40,594 nucleotides of DNA from an uncultured Roseiflexus sp. (GTDB lineage Bacteria > Chloroflexota > Chloroflexia > Chloroflexales > Roseiflexaceae). The notes under the pieces are model-generated. The model did no database searches and was not told where the DNA came from. It worked only from the letters and a program-made list of their open reading frames with translations. The stretch covers positions 1 through 40,594 of the forward strand of contig CALGYB010000101.1 in the NCBI GenBank assembly GCA_937935075.1, read 5' to 3'. Of the stretch, positions 1-8,400 are shown in pieces. Positions within the stretch are counted from its first letter, which is position 1. Every line of letters starts with the position of its first letter. Both the position numbers and the translations under genes were made by a program.

Positions 1-31
1 GACGTTGGCTTCGACAGGCTCAGCCAACGTC
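1..31. repeat. Dispersed palindrome, CTTCGACAGGCTCAG family
   Basis: A perfect 10-bp inverted repeat (GACGTTGGCT at 1-10, complement at 22-31) flanks the core TCGACAGGCTC. The same core, with a different but still self-complementary stem, occurs five times inside the gene at 31942-34560. Conserved core with compensating stem changes is typical of a REP-like dispersed element. It may also form an RNA hairpin. Confidence 0.7.
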
Positions 32-116
32 CGCCGCACGACGGTCAACACGGGCAATGATTGGGCAACACCCGGCTGATCCGCTAGTCAAAATCATTAC
101 GCAGGGCATCCGTTGG

Positions 117-137
117 GGGCAGGTCTCAGACCTGCCC
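117..137. repeat. Palindrome with GGTC-TCA-GACC core
   Basis: A perfect 9-bp stem (GGGCAGGTC, 117-125) with loop TCA and its complement at 129-137. The same GGTC/GACC core with another stem recurs at 35622-35644, which suggests a second dispersed palindrome family. No T-tract follows, so it is not a classical intrinsic terminator. Confidence 0.65.
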
Positions 138-149
138 GTACGCAGGCGA

Positions 150-175
150 GGCGGCGCTGCGGGCGAGGCGCCGCC
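150..175. repeat. GC-only inverted repeat upstream of the first gene
   Basis: GGCGGCGC at 150-157 pairs with GCGCCGCC at 168-175 across a 10-nt loop. It sits about 20 bp before the start codon at 196, so in a transcript it would lie in the leader just ahead of the ribosome-binding site. In such GC-rich DNA it could also be chance. Confidence 0.35.
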
Positions 176-195
176 CCGCCCTTACGAGGAGTGAG

Positions 196-705
196 ATGCA
201 TTCTGATTGCTCCAACGATCCGTCGCTCGACGACATTCCCGCTGCTGCGCCGGTGCTTGTGTGCGTGGTGACGCGCCCGGCGGATTTCGAGCGGGTACGC
301 ATCGAGAGATGGTACCGTATACCGGTTGGGCGGGCGCGCGTGTCGCTCGCGGTCGGGTATCTGGCGTTCTACCAGACGGCGGCATTCGACGCCGAACGCT
401 GGGCAGTGCGCTACCTGGCGGCGGTGCGCGCCGTCGATCTGGCATACCGCTACGAACTGATTCCCGACGAGCCGCGGCATCCACGCGCTGCTCTGCGCTA
501 CTACCGCTTCTCCCTGGGTTCGTTGCTGCGCCTGCCAATGGCCATCCCCAGCCGGCGCTTGCGTCGTGTGACTTTCATTCCAACCACATTTGGGCAACTC
601 CTGACCGCGAACGACATCGTCGATCTCTGGCAACCGGCGGCAGCGCCGCAATGGGGCGATGTGTGGGGCGCCGGGGTCAATGCGCGGTGGAAGGCGATGA
701 TGTAA
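196..705 (+). CDS. Hypothetical protein, 169 aa
   Basis: I do not recognise this family. The ATG at 196 is preceded by a strong Shine-Dalgarno (GAGGAG, about 6 nt upstream), which favours this frame over the overlapping frames. The product looks like a soluble, compact protein. It has no signal peptide or transmembrane segment, and its centre is rich in Tyr and Arg (about residues 35-110). The C-terminal third contains a TFIPTTFGQL-like stretch followed by DIVDLW. It stands alone, 166 bp before the next gene on the same strand and downstream of three palindromes. No function is proposed. Reality as a gene is supported mainly by the ribosome-binding site and uninterrupted length. Confidence 0.6.
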   Translation: MHSDCSNDPSLDDIPAAAPVLVCVVTRPADFERVRIERWYRIPVGRARVSLAVGYLAFYQTAAFDAERWAVRYLAAVRAVDLAYRYELIPDEPRHPRAALRYYRFSLGSLLRLPMAIPSRRLRRVTFIPTTFGQLLTANDIVDLWQPAAAPQWGDVWGAGVNARWKAMM

Positions 706-824
706 GGTGGAAGGTGGCAAGGCGAAAGGCGGATCTGTTGCGATGCAACGGCTCTGCAAGGAAGGCGACAAGAAGGAATGGTTGCAAATGGTTGCAAGGG
801 ACATGCCATTCACGATTGCCGTAG

Positions 825-830
825 TATAAT
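825..830 (+). promoter_or_regulatory. Possible -10 box (TATAAT)
   Basis: An exact TATAAT lies 41 bp upstream of the ATG at 872 in an otherwise GC-rich stretch. No convincing -35 hexamer is present at 16-18 bp spacing. TTGCAA occurs upstream at 782 and 792 but is too far away. Similar TATAAT or TATACT boxes precede other genes here. Confidence 0.4.
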
Positions 831-871
831 TGACCAGCAATGCGTACACAGGTAGAGCGACAGGGACACCG

Positions 872-2866
872 ATGAGCGAACAACCGGTCACTCAGCAGCG
901 CATGGCGCCATCTTCCGCCAGCGAGTCGCGGCGCGGCGCCGCAGTGACGATGATCGTCTTCCACAATACGCCGCTTCCTGCCGAACAGGCGATCGCGCGG
1001 TATACGGCGCGCGCCAATACCCGCGCACCTCACTACCACGTCGCTGCCGATGGAACGATCACACAACTGGTTGACGAAGCGCGCGCGGCGCGCCACAGCG
1101 GTCTGGCAAAAATGGAGCGCATACGCAACATCGACCGGATCAGCATCGGCGTCGCCATCGAGGGCGCGCCGCGCGCCGTGCATCCGCCGGAGCAGGTGAT
1201 TGCGCTGCGCACCCTGACGCTGGATATTCAGCGTCGTTACGATCTGCTGGCTGAAGCCGCGCTGCTCTCCTGGTCGCCGCCGCGGGCCGGCGCCGCCTAT
1301 GGAACGCTTACCCCCTTCAGGTTGCCGCCGATGCCGGAAGCGCCGCCATCGGCGCTGCTCGGACTGCTGGCGCTCGATGATACGCCAGATCAACAGCGAG
1401 CACTCTGGCTGTTCCTGCAGAACGAAGCCGCAGGGCAGGCTGGCGGTTTCAATGCCGGCGCTGCGTTTCACCTGCATGCCGCAAAGCATGGCTTGGGCGC
1501 GCCAATCGCCCCAAGTTCGCCGCGATCCGCCTGGCTGACGGTCAACGGACGCCAGTACAACTACCAGCATTTTGCGCGCGACACAGTGTTCAACGAAGGA
1601 GAAAAATGGGCTGAGGTGCAATCCCTCAGCGCCCTGATCGCCGGCAACTTTCCCGCGCCCGGAACGCTTGCCTTCGAACTGCTGAAATCAGGATTCACCG
1701 CAGGTATCGCTGTGAGCAAATCGAAGAACGGTAACACGCAGTTCAATCCGGGATGGGCCTTCCATCGCCTGGCGGCGGAACAGCAACTGGGTCCGCCGCT
1801 GAGCGGCAGTTACCGCATCACGGTCGAGGGGCAACAGTATTCGATGCAGGTCTTCTGCGGCGATACGCTGTACACCCCCGTCGCCAACCCCGAAACGAAG
1901 ACCAACTGGAACGATGTGCGCCGGTTGAGCGAGACGCCGGTCGGCCCGTTGCACCAGCATCTCTGGGCTGAAACGTACAAAGCGAGCGGCGTACCGTATG
2001 ATCCGTCATCTCCCTTCTGTCAGGCGGCGGTTGCCGCTCGCATCGGCGCGCCGTTGACTGATGTCTGCCAGAAGACGTTCCAGGGAACGATGCTTGCCAT
2101 CCAGGTCTTCGCGCTCGATACGCTCTACCGTATCGGCAACGGACCAGTCAAACGCCAGAGCCAACTGGCGCGGCCGCCGCAGGTCGAACAGTGGCAACCA
2201 AAGCCATCCGCGCCGCCGCCGGTTGTCGAACCTGCTGTGACTCGCACGGTGACGGCGCCGGTTGGCGGTTTCCCGATGCCGCCTGGCGACCGCAGCAGTC
2301 CGAACTGGCCCCCGCCGCCCGATTTCAAGCCGCTCGTGACGGCTGCGCAGCGCCAGGCGCTCTTTGGCGCCTACGAGTTCACGCCCGATCCGAGCCGCGA
2401 CCGGGACGGCATCCGCATTCTGGGGTCGTGGGAGCAGGAGAACATTGTAACCGTTCAGATACCGCAACTCATCGGGCGTTCCATTCGCGGCGCGCCTGCC
2501 AACGGTGCGATCCGCTGGCACCGGCTGGCGGTCAACCAGTTGCTGCGGCTGTGGAAAGCATGGGAAGAAGCAGGACTGCTCGACCGTGTCATCATCTGGA
2601 ATGGGTCGTACAGCCCGCGCTTCATTCGCGGGCGCAAGGACGATACCGCCAACAGCCTGAGCAATCACGCATTCGGCACAGCGTTCGATATTAACTACGA
2701 TCCGGCGACCAACCTCAACGGGCTGAACGCCGTCCCCGCGCTGGTCGGGCAACATGGCTCGGTGCGCGAACTTGCCGCGATTGCGCGACATTTCGGGTTC
2801 TACTGGGGCGGGCATTTCCCCCGGCTCGACGGCATGCATTTCGAGGTGGCAGTGGTGCAGCCGTAG
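872..2866 (+). CDS. Two-domain peptidoglycan hydrolase: amidase plus M15 peptidase
   Basis: A 664-residue product starting at ATG 872. A TTG at 830 would add 14 residues but overlaps the TATAAT box. Residues about 25-105 resemble an N-acetylmuramoyl-L-alanine amidase of the amidase_2/PGRP type (IVFHNT, HYHVAADGTI, ARHSG, SIGVAIEG). The middle (about 190-430) holds three diverged repeats of roughly 100 residues ending in motifs such as FARDTVF, FCGDTLY and FALDTLY; they are probably binding modules of unknown specificity. A Pro-rich linker leads to a C-terminal VanY/CwlK-type zinc peptidase with SNHAFGTAFD (H599, D606) and GMHFE (H655) as predicted metal ligands, likely cutting the stem peptide. 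No signal peptide or transmembrane helix is visible, so export would need another route, as with phage endolysins. It runs divergently from the injection-system operon. Confidence 0.85.
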   Translation: MSEQPVTQQRMAPSSASESRRGAAVTMIVFHNTPLPAEQAIARYTARANTRAPHYHVAADGTITQLVDEARAARHSGLAKMERIRNIDRISIGVAIEGAPRAVHPPEQVIALRTLTLDIQRRYDLLAEAALLSWSPPRAGAAYGTLTPFRLPPMPEAPPSALLGLLALDDTPDQQRALWLFLQNEAAGQAGGFNAGAAFHLHAAKHGLGAPIAPSSPRSAWLTVNGRQYNYQHFARDTVFNEGEKWAEVQSLSALIAGNFPAPGTLAFELLKSGFTAGIAVSKSKNGNTQFNPGWAFHRLAAEQQLGPPLSGSYRITVEGQQYSMQVFCGDTLYTPVANPETKTNWNDVRRLSETPVGPLHQHLWAETYKASGVPYDPSSPFCQAAVAARIGAPLTDVCQKTFQGTMLAIQVFALDTLYRIGNGPVKRQSQLARPPQVEQWQPKPSAPPPVVEPAVTRTVTAPVGGFPMPPGDRSSPNWPPPPDFKPLVTAAQRQALFGAYEFTPDPSRDRDGIRILGSWEQENIVTVQIPQLIGRSIRGAPANGAIRWHRLAVNQLLRLWKAWEEAGLLDRVIIWNGSYSPRFIRGRKDDTANSLSNHAFGTAFDINYDPATNLNGLNAVPALVGQHGSVRELAAIARHFGFYWGGHFPRLDGMHFEVAVVQP

Positions 2867-3047
2867 GCGCAAGACGCGAGGCGTTGCATGTTGAACGTGG
2901 GCAGGTTGCAGATGCGCAGGCAGGGCGCGTCTGCAGCGCGCCTGCCACGGGTGGCTCGGCGCCCGCGGAATGGACGGGGAGGGGCGCGCTCACCATGACG
3001 TTGCACATTGGGACGCACTAAACGAATGAACCAGGGAAGCGCAACCC

Positions 3048-3076
3048 TTGCAACGCGCATCCCAACCAGGTATACT
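3048..3076 (+). promoter_or_regulatory. Sigma70-type promoter of the Uma2 gene
   Basis: TTGCAA (3048-3053) and TATACT (3071-3076) are separated by exactly 17 bp. Transcription would begin near 3083, giving a leader of about 30 nt that carries a GAGGGAAAG ribosome-binding site before the ATG at 3115. This is the best-formed promoter in the window. Confidence 0.65.
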
Positions 3077-3114
3077 GACCGCGCGACAACCCGCGTGGCG
3101 AGGGAAAGACGGCT

Positions 3115-3732
3115 ATGACTTCCGTACCGTATACACCACAACTTCGCATAGCCACAGAAGACGATGAAACCATCGTCAACCTCCAACCACTCCAGGGACT
3201 CTGGACAGTGGAGCAATACCTGGCGCTCACCGACCATAGCCGCCGCTTACTTGAGTATGTCGATGGCATCATCGAGGTTTTGCCTGTGCCAACCGACCGG
3301 CATCAGGTCATCTCGCGATTTCTGCTGTTCGCTCTTTATGCGTACATTCAGCCGCTGGGCGGCACGGTCTTGTACGCTCCCCTCCGCCTCCAGATCCGTG
3401 AGGGCAAGTTTCGCGAACCGGATCTGCTGCTGGTGCGCCGCGCCGATGACCCGCGACGTCAGAACCGGTACTGGCGGGGCGCCGACCTTGTGATTGAAAT
3501 CGTGAGCCCTGATGATCCCGAACGTGATACTGTCGTCAAACGCACCGACTATGCCGAAGCTGGCATCCCGGAATACTGGATTATCGAACCCCAGGACGAA
3601 CGCATCTCCGTGCTTACGTTGCACGGCAACTCCTATGCAGAGGACGGCGTCTACCATCGGGGTGAACAGATCAAATCTGCGCTCTTGCCAGGGTTGACGA
3701 TTGCAGTGACTGACCTCTTCGACGCCAGGTGA
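3115..3732 (+). CDS. Uma2 family endonuclease (DUF820)
   Basis: The 205-residue protein has the normal length and layout of the Uma2/DUF820 family, a PD-(D/E)XK nuclease fold abundant in Cyanobacteria and Chloroflexota. Family signatures are visible: an N-terminal YLALTDHSRRLLEYVDG segment, the acidic metal site in FREPDLLLV (about residue 105), and VIEIVSPDDPERD (about 130-142), where the E and following D belong to the active site. The central KRTDYAEAGIPEYWIIEP stretch is also characteristic. Biological role and target DNA are unknown for most members. It has its own promoter at 3048-3076 and no obvious partner gene. Confidence 0.9.
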   Translation: MTSVPYTPQLRIATEDDETIVNLQPLQGLWTVEQYLALTDHSRRLLEYVDGIIEVLPVPTDRHQVISRFLLFALYAYIQPLGGTVLYAPLRLQIREGKFREPDLLLVRRADDPRRQNRYWRGADLVIEIVSPDDPERDTVVKRTDYAEAGIPEYWIIEPQDERISVLTLHGNSYAEDGVYHRGEQIKSALLPGLTIAVTDLFDAR

Positions 3733-3857
3733 TGGGCGTTGAACGTATCGTTGTCTTCATTACGCCCGTTCCTCCACCCTGGCGTGCAGGCGGTTCATCT
3801 CACCGGAGAGCATTGTCCCTGGCGCAGGTGCGCTGACACCGGAGCGAGGAGAGACGG

Positions 3858-4019
3858 TTGAACTCGGAAGCGCTATCAACGACGGTGCGCTATCTCAAGG
3901 TGATGGCGCGCGCAACCCGCCTCCGTATCCTGGGCATTCTTGCCGATGGGGAGCGGCGCGAACTGATCGCAGCCGGGCTTACGCAGCGCGATGGCGGCAT
4001 CTACTGGCGCGTGGATTGA
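3858..4019 (+). pseudogene. Collapsed ArsR-type HTH regulator, 53 codons
   Basis: A strong ribosome-binding site (GAGGAGA) precedes TTG 3858. The reading frame begins ALSTTVRYLKVMARATRLRI and continues LGILADGERREL, the first helices of an ArsR/SmtB winged-helix repressor. It then jumps to IAAGLTQRDGGIYWRVD, which looks like the beta-wing end of the same kind of domain. The recognition helix and HTH centre, roughly 40 residues, are missing while the frame stays open. This is best explained by an in-frame internal deletion. It could still be expressed as a tiny protein but should not bind DNA as an ArsR repressor does. Confidence 0.6.
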
Positions 4020-4060
4020 CGTATGCCAGACGGATGGCATGCGATGGCGCAATGATCATA

Positions 4061-4066
4061 TATAAT
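4061..4066 (+). promoter_or_regulatory. Possible -10 box of the E2 gene
   Basis: An exact TATAAT lies in an AT-rich island (ATGATCATATATAAT) 71 bp before the ATG at 4137. No clear -35 hexamer stands at the usual distance. Confidence 0.4.
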
Positions 4067-4136
4067 TGCCCTCAGACAGCGCGCACGTTCAGCCTGCGCG
4101 CCTGCATCCGCGTCTATCACCTCCAGGAAGACACCC

Positions 4137-5471
4137 ATGGCGATTGATATCGTTCTGCCGCAGATCGGCGAAAGTATGACCGAAGCCACGATCGGGCGCT
4201 GGCTCAAGCGCGTCGGCGACCGCGTCGAACGCTTCGAGGCGCTGGTGGAAGTGGAAACCGACAAGGTTTCGACCGAAGTGACCTCGATCACCAGCGGCGT
4301 TTTGCTCGAGATCATGACCCCGGAAGGCGCCACTGTGCCGGTCGGCACGTTGCTGGCGCGCATTGGCGAACCGGTGGAAGCGACTGGAAGTGCGGCGCCG
4401 GCGCCGCTTCGGGAAGTAACAGCCACGTCAGAACCGGCTCGCACCCGCCGCGGTAATGGCCCGCCAATCACGCCGGTTGTGGCGCGTCTTGCTGCCGAGT
4501 ATGGCATCGATCTGAGCCGGATCCGCGGCACCGGCGCCGGCGGGCGTGTGAGCAAGAAGGACGTGCTGCGCTATATCGAGATGCAACAGGCGGCTGCCGC
4601 TCCAACGACTGAAGCGCCATCCGCGCCTTCACCCGCGACACGCGAAGCGCCCCCTGCCGCGCCTTTTCCCACAGCGCCTCCTCCGGCGCACGAAGCGCCC
4701 CCCGCCGCACCTGTCTCTGAAACGCCGCCTGCTCCGCCAGCCACGCCGCGCGCGCCTGCTGCGCAACCGCTGCCCGATGATGCGACCCTCACACCGTTGA
4801 CAACCATGCGCCGTGTGATCGCCGATCACATGGTGCGCTCCCTGCGCGACGCCCCGCAGGCAACGACGGTTTTCGAGGTCGATATGGGGCGCGTGCTGGC
4901 GCACCGCGACCGGTATCGCGCTTCCTTTGAACAACAGGGCATCCGGTTGACCCTGACGGCGTATGTGGCGCAGGCGGTTGCGACTGCGCTGCGCCGTGTT
5001 CCGGCATTGAACACACGCTTCACCGATGAGGGGATCATCACCTACCGGCGTATCAATATCGGCGTGGCAGTCGCGCTCGAAGACGGATTGATCGTTCCTG
5101 TGCTGCGCGACGCCGACGAAAAAAGCCTGGCTGGCATTGCGCGCGCCCTCAACGACCTGACTGAACGCGCCCGTACACGCCGGCTGCAACCGGACGACAC
5201 CGAAGGTGGCACGTTCACCATCTCCAACCACGGCGTTGGCGGCAGTCTGTTTGCCACGCCGATCCTCAACCGCGGGCAGAGCGGCATTCTGGGAGTCGGC
5301 ACAGTGGTCAAACGGCCGGTCGTTGTGACCCATGAGGGGAGTGATGCGATTGTCATTCGCCCGATGTGCTACCTGTCGCTGACGTTCGACCACCGCGCCT
5401 GTGATGGAGCGACCGCCGACGCATTTCTGGCGGCGGTCAAAGAGGTTCTCGAAACCTACCCGGAGCAGTGA
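4137..5471 (+). CDS. Dihydrolipoamide acyltransferase (2-oxoacid dehydrogenase E2)
   Basis: This 444-residue protein is the acyl-transferring core of a 2-oxoacid dehydrogenase complex, moving the acyl group from lipoyl-lysine to CoA. Domains in order: a lipoyl domain (1-76) with the modified lysine in ETDKVSTE (K43); an E3/E1-binding domain (about 108-147, ITPVVARLAAEYGIDLSRIR and GAGGRVSKKDV); an Ala/Pro-rich mobile hinge (about 150-215); and the catalytic domain (about 218-444) ending in the active-site motif DHRACDGA (H419, D423). One lipoyl domain and this length fit branched-chain or 2-oxoglutarate type E2 as well as pyruvate E2, so the substrate cannot be decided. E1 and E3 genes are not adjacent. 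The gene ends 9 bp before the end of the oppositely oriented gene at 5481, with no room for a terminator between them. Confidence 0.93.
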   Translation: MAIDIVLPQIGESMTEATIGRWLKRVGDRVERFEALVEVETDKVSTEVTSITSGVLLEIMTPEGATVPVGTLLARIGEPVEATGSAAPAPLREVTATSEPARTRRGNGPPITPVVARLAAEYGIDLSRIRGTGAGGRVSKKDVLRYIEMQQAAAAPTTEAPSAPSPATREAPPAAPFPTAPPPAHEAPPAAPVSETPPAPPATPRAPAAQPLPDDATLTPLTTMRRVIADHMVRSLRDAPQATTVFEVDMGRVLAHRDRYRASFEQQGIRLTLTAYVAQAVATALRRVPALNTRFTDEGIITYRRINIGVAVALEDGLIVPVLRDADEKSLAGIARALNDLTERARTRRLQPDDTEGGTFTISNHGVGGSLFATPILNRGQSGILGVGTVVKRPVVVTHEGSDAIVIRPMCYLSLTFDHRACDGATADAFLAAVKEVLETYPEQ

Positions 5472-5480
5472 TGCTCTTGC

Positions 5481-8400
5481 TTACGGCGCCACTGTGGGTG
5501 TCGGTTCGGCGCGCGGCACGACGCACATCAATTCAGTTGGCACAGTAGTTGGGGCCACACTGCTGAGATTGATCAACCGCTCCGTGCCATACTGATAGGT
5601 GCGGATCGGAAGCGGGCGGTCGCTTAACCGCAAGCGGACGCTGACCTGGTACTCACCCGGCCGCTCCGGTCCAACCAGCATGTCGATCCGGTAGATGCCA
5701 TTGGGCGCCACGCTTCCTCCACTGACCGCACGCTTTCCAAAGTAGAGCAGAAATGACTCACGCGGCGGTCCAATGCCGGTGATCACAATCCGGTCGCCCG
5801 AACGACACTCGAACCGCACCAGTTCCGCCAGCGAAACTTCTGGCGTGGGCGTCGTCGCAGGCGGCGCCGGAGGCGGCTGCGGCGGCGGTGCAGGAGGCGG
5901 CGCCGGCGCGACGGTTGGCAGTGGAAGCGGCTCGGCGGTTGGCGCCGCAGTTGGCGGAGGCGGTGTGGCAGTCGGTTGCGGCGTAGGGGTTGGCGTCACC
6001 ACAGCGACGGCAACCGACGCCTCTGCGCGAATGCCAAAGCGGCTGACCGCCAGAATGCTCAAATCGGGAGGAATAGCCGTCGCGTCGAGAAACTCGAAGG
6101 TGCGGCGACCGGATGCAGCCGGCGCCTGCACGCCAAGCGGCGCCAGTTCGACGCGCTGCGCATTGTCGATTTCGTAGATCAGGCGCGCCGGTTGCCCGGC
6201 GATCTGCGGCGAACGCTCAAAGCGCGGATTGCGAATAATCGGCGGGCGCGTCACGAAATAGACAATCGCCAGCAACGCCAGCAGCGCTATCGGGATAAGC
6301 CATGGCGGTATCAGTGCGCGCTGCACAAACTGTGCCGACGACGTCTGGGTTTCGGAGCGCTTCTCCGTGCGTGCATGGACCGAAAAACTGCGCGGTTGGG
6401 GCGATCCAAACCAGCGGATCGGACCACGCACCACCAACCGATGTTTAAGCGATGCGCCTGGTTCCAGCGCAACCGCATCCTCCTCCAGATTGAACCTCAG
6501 CGCCTGTTCATCGTCCTCGCCGGTAACCATGTAACGCACCGGCACATTGCCAGCGTTGGTCAAAGTCAGGTTATACGCCGCTTTGCGCCAGCCGGCGACA
6601 CGACGCGGTTTCAATTCCAGCCGATGCTCGGTAAACGCCTGAACATTCCACGTCGCCTGCGCCGTTCCCGCTTCATTCGGGCGGCTGCGCGAGCGGGCAT
6701 ACACTGTGATCGGATATGGACCGGCGCGACTCTCCGGCGTGCGCGGCACATTGATGTTGAGCGCAACCGGCGCACGACCGTTCGGCAACAGTTGCGGTTC
6801 TGGAAGCGGACCCTGAATCCAGGTCTCCGGCACACCCTGCACTTCGACGCGCAAATGGTCGACGCTATCACCATAGTTGTGCAGCGTCAGGCGTAAAACA
6901 GATGGCATGCCAGGAGTAAGGGTCATCACATCCTGTTCAAGTTCGACCCCATAGCGGTTCGAACTGAGCGGCGGTTGGGTCACGCCAACCACATCCGGCA
7001 GAGCGCCGCCAGACGGCGATGGCGGCGTCTGTGGCGCCGACGCACTGCGCGCGACGCCAGGCGTCGGCATTTGCGTCGGCGCAGCAGTCGGCGGAGTCAT
7101 CACAGGGGCGCCGAAACTTGGCGTCACCGGCGCCGATGGGCGAGGCGCGGGCGCAGCCGGTTGTGCAACCGGCGCGGTTGCGCGTTGCGGCGGCACTGCA
7201 ACCGCTGTGGGAACGGGAACGCCATAGGCAACCGGCGCTACCACGCTTGCCGCCTGCATCAGCGGCGGAATCAGTCGCAGCCAGTAGACCCCAATGCGCA
7301 CCGAAGCGCCACCCTGCCACAGATGCCGATCCTGGGGCGGCAAGCGCACACCGGCAACGAACGTGCCATTTTTCGATCCGAGGTCGGTAATCGTCACCTG
7401 CCGCCCGTCCCAATCGATAAATGCGTGCTCCTCAGAAACGCTCTCATCGGGCAATGTCAGATCATTGCTCTCCGCTCGTCCAATCGCCAGACCATCGCCG
7501 GTTAGATTGACGAGGTGCAACGGAGCGCCATTGTTATCGAGCACCTGAACCTGCGGCATGCTCGCCGGCGGCGGCAGCGCCGGAAAACCGGGAGGCGGCG
7601 TGGCGATCACAAGCGACTGTGTGACTTGGGGCAGGGGCGTACCGGCTGCCGGCGCGGGTTCGGGCAGAATGGTGACTGCCTCATCGGGCGGAACGACAGA
7701 CGCCTCTTCCGCCATGCCGACAGAGGCTGGAGGTTGCGACGCAGGTTCAGGCAGGATCGTCGGCATCTCATCAGGCGCTTCTGGCGGCGCCGGCGTGGCA
7801 GGAACGTCTATCGGAAGCGTCTGGGGCGGCGCTGCGTCAGCGATCAGCGCCGCAGTCGCGTCGGCGACGGCGCTGGCAGGTGTCGGTTCGATCAGCGTCT
7901 CTTCGGCGGATGCCGGCGGCGCTGTTGCTGCTGCTTCGCTCTCTTCCGCCTTGATGACGGTTGCATCGGCTGAAGTCGCCGCCGGCGCCGGTTCGATCAC
8001 CGTCTCTTCGCCAGAGACCACCATGGTCGCGGCGGCGGGCGGCGCCGGCGGCGCCTCAATGATCGTCACATCAGCGGGCGCTGGCGGGATGGCATGGGCG
8101 GCGACGGTCACATCATCGGCGGCGGGACGCTGCTCGATGATCGTCACATCATTGGCGGCGACGGCTGAAATGCGCTCACCCATTGCCGCCACCTGCGCTT
8201 CGAGCGCCTCTGCGAGATCGCTCATCCGGTCAAAACGATCCGCCGGCGCCGGCGCCAGGCAGCGCCCAACCAGCGCTTCCAGATCCGCGGGCGCATCAGA
8301 GCGCACCAGACGCAACGGCGGAATGGCGGTGAGCGGTGGAGGCGAGCCGACGATCATCTCGTACAGCAGCGCCCCAAGCGCATAGCAATCGGCGCGCGGG

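Larger units (their letters stand above)
3733..4136. other. Gap of about 400 bp with a regulator remnant and a -10 box
   Basis: No full-length gene lies between the Uma2 gene and the E2 gene. The stretch holds a 53-codon ArsR-like remnant (3858-4019) and a TATAAT (4061-4066) upstream of the E2 gene. Nothing recognisable is seen in 3733-3840. Confidence 0.6.

Noticed and set aside
207-824. 205-residue alternative frame over the first gene
   Set aside because: It overlaps the 169-residue frame, has no ribosome-binding site at its start and an Arg/Ala-rich composition. The frame at 196 has a strong GAGGAG site.
5472-5480. Bidirectional terminator between the E2 and pseudokinase genes
   Set aside because: The gap is only 9 bp and no hairpin with a T-tract was found there.
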